From Streptomyces geranii (lineage in GTDB: Bacteria; Actinomycetota; Actinomycetes; Streptomycetales; Streptomycetaceae): a DNA stretch of 54,458 bases. Positions 1 to 8,015 of the stretch are shown piece after piece. Below the pieces are notes generated by a model. It searched no databases and had not been told where the DNA came from. It was given only the letters and a program-made list of their open reading frames with translations. Numbering within the stretch: the first letter of the stretch is position 1; each line of letters starts with the position of its first letter. Location: positions 1-54,458 of the forward strand of contig NZ_PJME01000057.1 of NCBI RefSeq assembly GCF_002954775.1. The letters run 5' to 3'. Position numbers and translations under genes: made by a program.

Positions 1-222
1 CGGGCGATCGTCTTGGTCAGCAGTCGCTCGTCGGCTGCCTCGACGAGCTCGTTCACCAGTTTCGTGGCGAGGGTGTAGCGGACGCGGTAGCCCTTCATCG
101 CGGCCTCCGTGCCCAGTGCAATCAGCAGGTGGGACTTCCCGGTGCCCGAGTCGCCGATCAGGCAGAGGGGCTGTCCCTTCCTGACCCACTCGCAGGTCGC
201 GAGGGTGTTGATCGGAACTGGT
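1..222 (-). pseudogene. istB: IstB-like ATPase fragment (IS21 family)
   Basis: Read on the minus strand this stretch encodes the middle of IstB, the AAA+ helper ATPase of IS21-type transposition. The Walker A region GDSGTGKSHLLIALGTEAA and the following RVRYTLATKLVNELVEAADE are clear. Similarity begins abruptly near position 222 (around INTLATCEW); the usual ~60-100 N-terminal residues are not upstream. The C-terminal half lies beyond the left edge, so I cannot say whether the rest survives. No IstA-like frame is visible to the right. A truncated insertion-sequence remnant is the simplest reading. Confidence 0.8.
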
Positions 223-313
223 CCAGAGAACTCCGCCACCGCTGACTGCGTCGTACCCCGACGTGCCGCCCGCGTGCAGTCACTTGAGAACCACCGTTTC
301 ATCCGTGGCGTAC

Positions 314-1861
314 TCAGGCCAGATCGGCTTGCGGACCGTCTGATCCAGCCGTCTCGACCGGTTGCCTCAGCACGATCGGAGGCATCGGCCTGGAACCGGG
401 AATGTTGATGCGGACGCGGGTGGTAAGCGCGGTGAAGGTCCGCGGCGGGACATCGGCCGGAGGAGAGGGTGCAGATTCAGCGGACGCTTGCGCTTGGCTG
501 ATCCGCGGAGTGAACCACCATTCCTGTGGTGCGCTGCCGCTTTGCCAGACGTCGCAAGCCAACCTCAGGTACGTTGCCTCTTCTCGCATGGCCAGTTGGT
601 CTAGGAGCTCTACGGTCGACTGCACCTGCTGGGCAGACTTGCTCCTTACGCCGTTCAGGATCAATACCGTGTCTGCCCACCCGTCGGCGAGCGATCCGAG
701 GACGAGGGGCAGCATCGAGCTTTCCCGCATCGCTCCGGCCAGCAGCAGTAGCTGAGAGGCCCAGGTGTGATGATCTGCTTTCCGTAGGGACGTCACGCAC
801 TGCCGCAGCGGCCGCATCGGTCGTTTAGCCGCGATTTCGGTGATCACTGTGTGAATGTCGCCTGGCAGCATCAGGGGGAGGGCGGCGACTAGAGCAGCGG
901 GATCCTGCAGGGCGGCCACGCTATGAGGATCGCGAGAGTTGTCCGCGGTGTTGCCGCTGAGTAGAAGGTTGTCTGGGGCCGGGACCTGGTAGAGGTCGTC
1001 GGTGATGCGTCGCAGTACCTGGTCGTCCTGGTCGTTGACTGCCACAGCCTGGGCGAGGGCCTGGTCGATGTCGTCACCGACGGGATCAGCCACCACGGCG
1101 GCCTGCGGGGGTTCGTCGACCGTGTCGTCAGGTTCGCCCTCTGTGATTTCCTCGGCTGTGCCAGTTCGTAGACGTTCGAGTTCGTCGTTGAGCTGGTCGA
1201 CTTGCTCCTGAACCCGTGCGGCGAGTTCCTCGGCCTGACACTGTTTCTCCTTGGCCCGCTCGAGTTCCTGTTGAGCGCGCTGTTCCTGCTCCTGTGCACG
1301 GGCGAGCTGCCGTTGTGTCTGCAGGAGGGCTTCGGGGTCTGCCTGCGCGGCCCGGAGCTGGTCTCGTTCGCCGGCCAGGTCGACGATCCGCCGTTCCAGA
1401 GTGTTGACCATGGAGAGGAGGACCATCACGAGCCTCGCCGAATTCCCTGCGGCTTCTCGCAATTCGTTCTGTTGTTCCAGGGAGCGGGTGAGACGGCCGT
1501 AGACCTCAACCTGTTCCGCTCGGGTCTGGGCGAGTTCCAGAGCAGAAGCGGGCAGGGGCGGCGGAGTGGCAGGGGAGGGACGGAGTGCGGCCTTCAGCAG
1601 GGACCGGGCTTCAGCCAGCTGCCCCTGACGCAGCTTCTCCGGGACCGTCGCAGTAATCAGCGCGGCCACGAACTCATCCTTGGGCACATCCCCGGCCAGG
1701 TTTTGACCGATCAAGGTCCTGGAATGGTGGATCTCGGCGGCCAGCGTTCTCAAAGTTTTGCCGCTGTTGTCGACCCAGTTCCGCAGGAACTCGGCGAGCG
1801 CCCGCGCTTCGGTGCTCTCGGCCCGGATCGGCCCCCAGGGCCTGCCTCCCTGACGTGCCAT
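314..1861 (-). CDS. HTH/coiled-coil protein of unknown function
   Basis: A 515-residue protein of unknown function. The N-terminus (about residues 15-65) resembles the short helix-turn-helix of Streptomyces XRE-like proteins (ALAEFLRNWVDNSGKTLRTL). Next come a Pro-rich linker, a long Glu/Gln/Arg-rich coiled coil (about 110-235), an acidic segment, and a helical C-terminal half. The ATG at 1861 (MARQGG) was preferred to the in-frame start 57 bases upstream because a GGGGG tract sits just before it and the upstream extension is low complexity. It has no same-strand neighbour. HTH plus coiled coil suggests a dimeric DNA-binding or scaffold protein, but this is inference. Confidence 0.6.
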   Translation of the reverse strand: MARQGGRPWGPIRAESTEARALAEFLRNWVDNSGKTLRTLAAEIHHSRTLIGQNLAGDVPKDEFVAALITATVPEKLRQGQLAEARSLLKAALRPSPATPPPLPASALELAQTRAEQVEVYGRLTRSLEQQNELREAAGNSARLVMVLLSMVNTLERRIVDLAGERDQLRAAQADPEALLQTQRQLARAQEQEQRAQQELERAKEKQCQAEELAARVQEQVDQLNDELERLRTGTAEEITEGEPDDTVDEPPQAAVVADPVGDDIDQALAQAVAVNDQDDQVLRRITDDLYQVPAPDNLLLSGNTADNSRDPHSVAALQDPAALVAALPLMLPGDIHTVITEIAAKRPMRPLRQCVTSLRKADHHTWASQLLLLAGAMRESSMLPLVLGSLADGWADTVLILNGVRSKSAQQVQSTVELLDQLAMREEATYLRLACDVWQSGSAPQEWWFTPRISQAQASAESAPSPPADVPPRTFTALTTRVRINIPGSRPMPPIVLRQPVETAGSDGPQADLA

Positions 1862-2031
1862 GCATCCCCCACTGCTGGACCCGGGGCCTGGCTGTCCGCT
1901 CCTGTCCAGGGACAACACTGCCGTTGTCCGGACTTTACCTGCGTGAAGGTCCGGACAAGCCCGAACTGCCCACCCATGACAGCACAGTTACCTCACGGCC
2001 CTGAGCCCTGACTCTTCCAAGGAGGCTTTCC

Positions 2032-2256
2032 GTGCTGCTGCCCTGGCTCCCCTCACCACGCACTCTGGGTGCGCTCCAGCGTGTACTGCTAGTCACGCTC
2101 CTCACCCCCGCCGTACTCATCGCTCTCACCGCGGCGGTCCCGGCCTTGATCTTTCTGCCGTTCTTCCCCGGAGGAACCGACCGTGCCATCAAACTTCTCA
2201 CCGCGCACAGCCGGTATCTGAGCACTCTGCTCACGAACAGCAAATCCGACCCGTAG
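2032..2256 (+). CDS. small membrane protein
   Basis: A 74-residue protein with one long hydrophobic stretch (about residues 16-47, LQRVLLVTLLTPAVLIAL onward) that could be one or two membrane helices, then a polar tail. The GTG start is set by an excellent ribosome-binding site (AAGGAGG at 2019-2025, six bases before the start). It is divergent from the coiled-coil gene at 314-1861, 170 bases away. No family recognised. Small inner-membrane proteins of this kind recur across the window. Confidence 0.55.
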   Translation: MLLPWLPSPRTLGALQRVLLVTLLTPAVLIALTAAVPALIFLPFFPGGTDRAIKLLTAHSRYLSTLLTNSKSDP

Positions 2257-2527
2257 AGGTGTGAGGCGCGGTTGGCCCAGAAGGTCACCCGCAACGGGGA
2301 CGCTTTCTTCGACCGGTTCGACGACGAGACAACCGCTTCGAAGCTGTGCTCAAGCGGTTCGCCGCCTAGCCCCGCCGAACGGCACGAAACCCCGGGCGCC
2401 GACATGACCTCCCGGGGTCCTCCATTCGAACCTGACCAGGCAAGCCTTCCGTCGGAGGCGCGGGCAAGCCCTCGGCGTTTCTGGGCGAGCCGCGTTGATG
2501 TCAGTGGCGGCTGGAAGGCTGGAGCGT
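2257..2527. other. intergenic, nothing recognised
   Basis: About 270 bases with no convincing gene. A plus-strand frame from 2272 runs through it but has no ribosome-binding site and no family resemblance. Confidence 0.4.
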
Positions 2528-2806
2528 ATGAACGGCGACGATGAGCAGTTGCTGCGCGGCCGGGTCTACGGCGCCGACCACGACGACCCCGACCCGGGAC
2601 CCCGCCCGGGCCAGACGTACGTCGAACTGGTCGGCGGCCCGTTGGACGGACTGCTGCTGGACATCACGGGCTGGACGCAGGACGAAATCGACACCGGCGT
2701 CTCCCTCCAGACCGAGGTCGGCAGCTTCGGCCCCGGCGGGCGGGCGCTGTACGACCCGCGCCCCGGTGACCCGGCCCGCTGGGACTGGGGCGGCGACAGC
2801 CCCTGA
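2528..2806 (+). CDS. small conserved hypothetical protein
   Basis: A 92-residue acidic protein. The ATG at 2528 was chosen because AAGG/GGAG lies just upstream and the 11 residues before it look random. The core ELVGGPLDGLLLDITGWT followed by an acidic stretch is of a type common in Streptomyces accessory regions; I cannot assign a function. No signal peptide or membrane segment. It precedes another small Streptomyces protein at 2978 in the same direction. Confidence 0.55.
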   Translation: MNGDDEQLLRGRVYGADHDDPDPGPRPGQTYVELVGGPLDGLLLDITGWTQDEIDTGVSLQTEVGSFGPGGRALYDPRPGDPARWDWGGDSP

Positions 2807-2977
2807 CCGCCGGGCACCTGACGGGTGCGGTGTTGTTCAGGGACCGAGGACGCAGCCCAGGCCCCGGTACGAGTAAAGGCCCGCCCGGCTCGGCTGACGT
2901 GCTGCTCCAAGCCCCAGGGCCACTCGGTCGTGTGAAGACACCGCACTGGCGGAACTCCCCGGGGGAGTCCGGGCGTA

Positions 2978-3238
2978 GTGACGTACATGGACCCGATCAA
3001 CGAGACGCACGTCAGCCGGCCGGGCCTGGTCGTCGTCGACGTCGCGACCGCCGATGACGCCACCGCGCTCGCCTTCCAGCAGCTGCTTGCCGAACGCTGG
3101 GCAACGTCGATCACGGAGCGGACGACGCGGGACGCCGGCCAGCCCGGCGTCCGACTGCGCTGTTACCTGGATCTGCGGCAGCCCATCGGCCAGGCCCCGT
3201 CAGGTGAAAGGAGCGTCACCCCCGGTAGTTCCTGCTGA
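2978..3238 (+). CDS. DUF6207 family protein
   Basis: An 86-residue protein (83 if the ATG at 2987 is used) matching the Streptomyces-restricted DUF6207 pattern: MDPINETHVSRPGLVVVDV, then an ADDATALAFQQLLAERWAT helix, then GQPGVRLRCYLDLRQP. GGGGGAG at 2961-2967 favours the GTG at 2978. Function of the family is unknown. A second, more divergent copy of this fold forms the C-terminus of the protein encoded at 8914-9927, which makes this standalone copy a useful reference. Confidence 0.75.
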   Translation: MTYMDPINETHVSRPGLVVVDVATADDATALAFQQLLAERWATSITERTTRDAGQPGVRLRCYLDLRQPIGQAPSGERSVTPGSSC

Positions 3239-3292
3239 GAATCCGACGCCAATTCACGGCGCCGTCGCCGCAACTCCTGGGAGGCTGGGCAG

Positions 3293-3631
3293 ATGAGCAA
3301 ACGAGGAGCGCGTCCCGTGAGGGCGCGCTGCCGGGCAAGGGCGCGGCGCGTATTACGGCGTGCCGGCGCGGTCAGGAAGTGTGCGGTGCCGTGGCGCGGG
3401 TGCCCTGATCACGGGGCGATGCTGCGCAGACAGGAGGGACACGAGGAGTGCCGCGTGGCCCATTGCGACCGGTCCTGGCCGCTGGGCTGGATGACACAGT
3501 CCTGCCCGGAGCCCGCTACGCACGCCCTGCATTCTCCGGGGTGGGACAGGGTCGTGATGATCTGCGGGACGCACGCGTGGGTGGCCCGGGGGACACTGGT
3601 GGACAAGCCGACCATCTATCCCGTGCAGTAA
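3293..3631 (+). CDS. small Cys-containing hypothetical protein
   Basis: A 112-residue protein with a very basic N-terminus (Arg-rich, residues 1-35) and seven scattered Cys/His (CAVPWRGCPDH, CRVAHCD, CPEPATHALH, CGTHAW), suggesting metal binding. GGGAGG lies seven bases before the ATG. No family recognised. It follows the DUF6207 gene in the same direction after a 54-base gap. Confidence 0.5.
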   Translation: MSKRGARPVRARCRARARRVLRRAGAVRKCAVPWRGCPDHGAMLRRQEGHEECRVAHCDRSWPLGWMTQSCPEPATHALHSPGWDRVVMICGTHAWVARGTLVDKPTIYPVQ

Positions 3632-3800
3632 GCGTGGCCTTGGCCATCGCCGAGGGGTTCCGAAACGAGCACCCACCCTGAGCACGATAGGACTGACCAG
3701 GGCTGCGCACAGGCGGAGTGCGGTGTACTCCCGAGAACCGGCCGACAGCCTGGAGCCCAGCCGTTGAGTCGTCGGCGGGCCCCTCCGTAGGCTGACCTTC

Positions 3801-4601
3801 GTGACGGATGAGCTGCAGCGTTTGGCCGATGACCTCACCATTGACTACCTCCACGGCCGCTGGAGGCCCGAGGCGACCGAGGAGCACCGGGCCCGCATTC
3901 TGTCCGCACAGGCAAGCGTCGACGGTGGCCTGGACGGACTGGCCGCGGGCGGCGTACTGTCCGCCGACTCGATCGGGCAGATGCTGCTTCCGCACCCTGA
4001 ACTCCATTCCTGGCGGCTGGCGCCGGTGCTGCGCGCCTACCCGGACGGCAGCCCCGAGGCGCAGGCTTTGGTACGCGACCTGCTGGACGTGATCGCCGTC
4101 GACGGGTTCCCGCTCTTGCCGCCCCGATCCCTGCGCTACATCGAGGCCCCCGCCCCCTACAGCGGGGACGCCCCGTCGGTCTTCCTGGGCGGCGGGATCA
4201 CCGGATGCCCCGACTGGCAGCGCAGAGCCGTCCTGCACCTGGACGCGATCGGCTCACCGGCCGTCGTCATCAACCCCAGACGCGCCGTGTTCCCGGTCGG
4301 CGAGGCCGAAGCCACCAGGGAACAGACCGCGTGGGAGTACGAGCACCTGCGTCTCGCCGACGTGATCCTCTTCTGGTTCTGCGCGGAGGCCGTCCAGCCC
4401 ATCGCCCTGTATGAGCTGGGGGCGCATGCTGCCCGCGGCACTCGCCTGGCGGTCGGCACGCACCCGCACTACCCGCGCCTCCTGGACGTCGTCGAGCAGC
4501 TTCGGCTCGCCCGCCCGGACGTGACCGTCCACAACTCGCTCCGCGACACCGTCCGTGCTGCCGCGGCGCTGCTGCCGGCCACCCCTACCTCCCGCTCCTG
4601 A
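3801..4601 (+). CDS. nucleoside 2-deoxyribosyltransferase-like protein
   Basis: A 266-residue protein. The C-terminal half (about residues 125-260) has the nucleoside deoxyribosyltransferase-like pattern: FLGGGITGCPDWQ (128-140), NPRR (158-161), a WEYEHLRLADVILFWF segment (178-193) and ELG (205-207). Family members cleave or transfer N-glycosidic bonds of (deoxy)nucleosides or nucleotides, and many accessory relatives have unknown substrates. The N-terminal ~120 residues are helical and not assigned. It starts at GTG with a weak ribosome-binding site. Together with Ku and the Y-family-like protein nearby it could belong to a nucleotide/DNA-damage group, but no shared operon is seen. Confidence 0.7.
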   Translation: MTDELQRLADDLTIDYLHGRWRPEATEEHRARILSAQASVDGGLDGLAAGGVLSADSIGQMLLPHPELHSWRLAPVLRAYPDGSPEAQALVRDLLDVIAVDGFPLLPPRSLRYIEAPAPYSGDAPSVFLGGGITGCPDWQRRAVLHLDAIGSPAVVINPRRAVFPVGEAEATREQTAWEYEHLRLADVILFWFCAEAVQPIALYELGAHAARGTRLAVGTHPHYPRLLDVVEQLRLARPDVTVHNSLRDTVRAAAALLPATPTSRS

Positions 4602-4694
4602 CCTCCGGGGCCGGGCGCAGGCTCTGGCCCTCCCCGTGCCGGTCCGCGTTGCCGCTCGTACGCTGATGGTGTTCTCGGGGCTCGTCACGGAGGT

Positions 4695-5579
4695 GTGCTG
4701 TGCCCCGAACCGTATGGTCGTGCCATCTCTTTCGGGCTGGTCACGGTACCGGTCAACGTTCAGTCGGCCACCGAGGACCACAGCGTCCGGTTTCATCAGG
4801 TCCACCTCGACGACATGGCGCGGGTCCGCGTGCGCAAGTTCTGCGAGACCGAGGACCGCGAGGTCACGCAGGGCGAGATCGGCAAGGGCTACGAGATCTC
4901 CAAGGACCGGATCATCACGGTCACCGACGAAGAGCTGCGGGCGATGCCACTGCCGACGGCGAAGGCGATCGAGATCCAGGCGTTCGTCCCGGTGTCCTCG
5001 ATCGACCCCTTGATGATCGCTGAGGGCTACTACCTCCAGGCGAGCGGCCAGGTCGCGGCCAAGCCGTACGTCCTGCTGCGGAAGGCGCTGGGGCGCAGTT
5101 CCCAGGTCGCGGTGGCGAAATATGCCTGGTCCGGCCGGGAACGCCTCGGCCTGTTGCGTGTGCGGGACGACGCGATCGTGCTGCACGCGATGCGCTGGCC
5201 TGACGAGATCCGCGATCCCTCCGGGCTGGCTCCAGGGGAAGTCGAGCTGGCTGAGGACGAAGTCGTCGGCGCCCGGGCCCTCATCGACTCCATGTCCCGC
5301 GACGGGATCGAGGACGCGGAGTTCGCCGTGGACCGGTACACCGAGGCCCTGGAGAAGGTGATCGAGGCCAAGCAGGAACACCGGGCGCCGCCCGTGGCCC
5401 CTGCGGGTGGGGAGCAGGAGGGACGGGTGCTCGATCTGATGGCGGCGCTGGAGGAGTCCGTGGCCAAGGCCAAGGCCTCGCGCGGTGAGAGCGGCGGCGC
5501 CGACGTTCACGAGCTGCCGAAGAAGAAGAGCGCGGCCGGGAAGACGGCGAAGAAGACGGTGAGAAAACGGGGCGCGTAG
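4695..5579 (+). CDS. ku: Ku protein (NHEJ), N-terminus apparently frameshifted
   Basis: Bacterial Ku binds DNA double-strand ends as a homodimer and recruits ligase D for non-homologous end joining. The Ku core runs from AISFGLVTVPVNVQSATED through FCETEDREV, EIGKGYEISKDRIITVTDEE and RERLGLLRVRDDAIVLHAMRW, and ends in a Lys-rich tail (about residues 275-294) typical of Streptomyces Ku. GGAGG at 4689-4693 is correctly spaced for the GTG at 4700, which reads PRTVWS, the usual Ku N-terminus, but that frame is lost after six codons. The long frame instead needs the GTG at 4695, one base from the ribosome-binding site. So about two bases seem missing near 4720. No ligD is visible here. Confidence 0.85.
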   Translation: MLCPEPYGRAISFGLVTVPVNVQSATEDHSVRFHQVHLDDMARVRVRKFCETEDREVTQGEIGKGYEISKDRIITVTDEELRAMPLPTAKAIEIQAFVPVSSIDPLMIAEGYYLQASGQVAAKPYVLLRKALGRSSQVAVAKYAWSGRERLGLLRVRDDAIVLHAMRWPDEIRDPSGLAPGEVELAEDEVVGARALIDSMSRDGIEDAEFAVDRYTEALEKVIEAKQEHRAPPVAPAGGEQEGRVLDLMAALEESVAKAKASRGESGGADVHELPKKKSAAGKTAKKTVRKRGA

Positions 5580-5634
5580 GCCATGGGCGCCGACGATATG
5601 AGCTGCTGGATGCAGAGGTGCCCGAAGGCCGTTG

Positions 5635-5838
5635 CTAGGCGCGAATACTGACGTAGCGCACGCCCGGTCCCCACCGTTCCATCGCCGGTGCCATGCACCA
5701 CTCGCACAGCGGGCACCCGCCTGAGCCGTACCGGTGGGTTCTGCGTCGGCACCCGGCGCAGAGGCCGACCCGGTCGCCGGGGCAGGTCAGCGCGGACGGG
5801 TCCGGTTCTCTGACGGGTGGCGGGGGAGTCGTGGCCAT
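5635..5838 (-). CDS. small zinc-finger-like protein
   Basis: A 67-residue protein with three CxxC pairs: CAGC, then CPLC plus EWC, preceded by CPGD, the spacing of a small zinc ribbon. It starts 15 bases after the stop of the DUF6233 gene on the same strand, so the two probably form one transcript. No function assigned; it may mediate protein or nucleic-acid contacts. Confidence 0.55.
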   Translation of the reverse strand: MATTPPPPVREPDPSALTCPGDRVGLCAGCRRRTHRYGSGGCPLCEWCMAPAMERWGPGVRYVSIRA

Positions 5839-5853
5839 CGGCAGGGTCCTGTT

Positions 5854-6276
5854 CTAAGTGGTCATCGCCGGTCGCCCGGTCGGCGGCGGGACGGTGCGGG
5901 CGTTCGGGGTTCCGCAGGGGCGGTCCGTCCGGGCGGCTAAGTCGATGATGTGCAGCTGGGTGTCGGGGTGGCAGAACGGGCACGCCTGCACCTCTCCCGT
6001 GGTGAGGAGGCGGCGGGCTTCGTCGCGGCTGATCGTGCGTTGCCGTCTGCCCGTCATGCCGCACGCGCCGTCGTGGACGTTGAGCGGCTCGCCCGTGCCT
6101 CTGTGGAGTTCGACGATCCAGTCCGGGGGCAGCGGCCGGGTACGGCGGCCGTGCTCCTCCTCGGCCTGCCGCTGCCGGACATGGGCGATCTTGCGGTCGA
6201 TGCGCTCGAGCCACAGGGCATGCCACACCCTCAGTGCGTCCAGTCGCACCAGGTCAGGCGGCAGATCATCGAACAT
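5854..6276 (-). CDS. DUF6233 family protein
   Basis: A 140-residue protein matching DUF6233, a Streptomyces-restricted family: FDDLPPDLVRLDALRVWHAL, a basic helix IDRKIAHVRQRQAEEEHGRR, the PPDWIVEL strand, then RRLLTTGEVQACPFCHPDT with a CxxC plus His pair. Function unknown. It is divergent from the Y-family polymerase-like gene; the 86-base gap between the two starts holds the SOS box at 6320-6335, which could influence both. Confidence 0.8.
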   Translation of the reverse strand: MFDDLPPDLVRLDALRVWHALWLERIDRKIAHVRQRQAEEEHGRRTRPLPPDWIVELHRGTGEPLNVHDGACGMTGRRQRTISRDEARRLLTTGEVQACPFCHPDTQLHIIDLAARTDRPCGTPNARTVPPPTGRPAMTT

Positions 6277-6319
6277 ATTTACGATTCTAAGCCGAGGGCC
6301 GGCGCCTGGCCTCGCTTGT

Positions 6320-6335
6320 TCGAATACTAGTTCGA
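6320..6335. promoter_or_regulatory. LexA (SOS) box
   Basis: The sequence TCGAATACTAGTTCGA differs at one base from the actinobacterial LexA consensus TCGAAC-N4-GTTCGA. It overlaps a plausible -10 element (GATAAT, 6334-6339) and lies 28 bases before the start of a Y-family polymerase-like gene, a classic SOS target. DNA-damage induction is therefore expected. Confidence 0.75.
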
Positions 6336-6362
6336 TAATGTGAGGTGGAGGAGGTGGGCGAC

Positions 6363-7370
6363 ATGGCGGCTGGAGCTCAAGTGCGGGGGGTGTCGAGTGT
6401 GATGCATGTGCGCTGCCCCGACCGGCTGCCCGAGGACACGTTCCGGCAGGTCCTGGACCTGCTGGCGGAACTCTCCCCGGTTGTCCAGGCGCTGCCCCCG
6501 TCCGCGGCCCTGATGGAGGCGAAGGGCGCGCTGCGCTACCACGGCGTCGACGCCCGCGGGCTGGGGGAGATCGTGCGGCTGCGGACCGTGGCGCTGCTGG
6601 GTGTCGACGTGCGGGTCGGGATCGGGCCGACGATCACGGTCGCGGCCACCGCCTCCGCTCAGATCAGCCCTCCCGGCGGCATCCTCGCCGTCGACCCCGG
6701 CGAAGTCACCGGCTGGCTGGGACCGCTGCCCGTCGACGCCCTCCACGGCATCGGCCCCCGCCAGGCAGCCGTCCTTCGGGGATACGGAGTGGACTGCGTC
6801 GGCGTACTCGCCGAACTCCCGCCGGCCACCGTGCAGCGCGTCCTCGGAGGACGCGCCGGACGCCTGGCCGCTGACCGCGCCCGCGGCATCGACCCCCGCC
6901 CCGTCGCCCCGCGCACCCTGCCCACCTCCACGAGCGTCAGCCGCACGTTTCCCCGGCACACCCTCGACGGAGCCGAGGTCCGCGCGGTCCTCCTCGGCCT
7001 GGTTGTCCAGCTCGGACTGCTGCTGCGCCGACGCGGACAGGTCGCTCGCGGCCTGGGCCTGACGCTGAAGTTCGCCGGCGGCCCGTCATGGGAGAAGACG
7101 CGCCGTCTGCCGGAGGCGTCCGGGCACGACGACGACCTGCGCACCATGGCCTACCGGCTCATCGATGCCGCCGGACTCCAACGAGGCCGCCTCACCGGAC
7201 TCGTGCTCAGAGGCGAGGACTTGGTAGGCGCCGACCAGGTTGCCCAGCAGATCAGCCTCGACACGGTGCGCGAGGACCGGCTGGTTGCCGAAGAGGTCAG
7301 CGACCGTATCCGCGCCAAGTTCGGGCCGGACGCGATCGGCCCGGCCGCCACGCTCCTGCGCGTTTCCTGA
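6363..7370 (+). CDS. Y-family DNA polymerase-like protein, catalytic residues absent
   Basis: A 335-residue member of the DinB/UmuC superfamily. A helix-hairpin-helix (LHGIGPRQAAVLRGYGV, about 127-143) and little-finger region (SVSRTFPRHTLDGAEVRAVL onward) are recognisable. The N-terminal palm with the first catalytic Asp is missing, and where active enzymes have a SxDE-type motif this protein reads LMEAKGALRYHG. It is therefore probably non-catalytic, like ImuB, which acts as a scaffold in SOS mutagenesis. The ATG at 6363 follows GGAGGAGG; an in-frame GTG 18 bases earlier is possible. The upstream LexA box indicates damage induction. No imuA or dnaE2 partner is present in the window. Confidence 0.75.
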   Translation: MAAGAQVRGVSSVMHVRCPDRLPEDTFRQVLDLLAELSPVVQALPPSAALMEAKGALRYHGVDARGLGEIVRLRTVALLGVDVRVGIGPTITVAATASAQISPPGGILAVDPGEVTGWLGPLPVDALHGIGPRQAAVLRGYGVDCVGVLAELPPATVQRVLGGRAGRLAADRARGIDPRPVAPRTLPTSTSVSRTFPRHTLDGAEVRAVLLGLVVQLGLLLRRRGQVARGLGLTLKFAGGPSWEKTRRLPEASGHDDDLRTMAYRLIDAAGLQRGRLTGLVLRGEDLVGADQVAQQISLDTVREDRLVAEEVSDRIRAKFGPDAIGPAATLLRVS

Positions 7371-7790
7371 TCACCCAGAACCTGAACTGGCCGTCGCAAC
7401 TCCCGCCCAGCGCGGGGGCCGGGCGGGAGCGGTGCGGTCCCCTCCGGTGGTTCTTCAGCACGAGGGGACTGCGCGGCCTTCCAGACGGGAAGGTCCGACG
7501 CCCGGGGGAGGCGTCCCTTCCATGGTGCGCCCTGCCCCGGGTGTCGCAAGGAGATGTACGTTTTCGCCGCCAAAAGCGTTCGTTGGGCCCCGTTTTGATC
7601 TCGCGGGGAAATGTCATGGCGTTTTGGCGCGGGGTACGGCTGAGACCCATGGCGGCATTGTTCCGTGACCGCAAGATCACATTGAGTGGTGGGGGGTCGG
7701 TCCAGCATGCTGGCGTCCAGCCTCCCGCGGCGCTTCAGCACCGCCGCCGGGAGGTCCCTTTCAGACACCCAAGTACAGGGGAATGGTGCG
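7371..7790. other. intergenic, no gene
   Basis: About 420 bases without a supported gene. It contains short inverted repeats (for example GACGCC at 7499 pairing with GGCGTC at 7514) and the T-rich palindromic patch around 7615-7635. Presumably it holds the terminator of the preceding gene and the promoter of the operon at 7791. Confidence 0.4.
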
Positions 7791-8015
7791 ATGTCCAGGA
7801 AGCAGGTGTGGATCGTGGCCGTACTGGTGGCGGTCCTCGCGTGGAGCACGGTGATGACCGTGCTGGGTCAGCTCGCGGCGGTGGCCGCGCTGCTGCCCTC
7901 GCTCGGACTGCTCGTCCAGCAGATCGTCGCCGCGTTCACCGGAATGGAGACGCGGCGCACCGGCACCGCGGGTTCCGGCCCGGACGCGCCCGGGCCGCAG
8001 GAGCCGCTGCGATGA
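7791..8015 (+). CDS. small membrane protein, first gene of a coupled operon
   Basis: A 74-residue protein with one or two membrane helices (QVWIVAVLVAVLAWSTV and the following LGQLAAVAALLPSLGLLV) and a polar Gly/Pro-rich tail. The ATG at 7791 is preferred to upstream in-frame codons because the hydrophobic segment then lies at the N-terminus. Its stop overlaps the next start as ATGA (8012-8015), so translation of the HTH/sigma-like protein is probably coupled to it. Possibly a membrane partner of that regulator (inference). Confidence 0.6.
   Translation: MSRKQVWIVAVLVAVLAWSTVMTVLGQLAAVAALLPSLGLLVQQIVAAFTGMETRRTGTAGSGPDAPGPQEPLR

Noticed and set aside
6267..6290. Second LexA-like half-site TCGAAC near the DUF6233 start
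   Set aside because: Only one half matches; the bases are the first codons of the DUF6233 gene and are explained by coding.
7151..7849. 232-codon minus-strand frame over 7371-7790
   Set aside because: It overlaps the end of the Y-family gene and the start of the membrane gene in antisense and shows no family resemblance.
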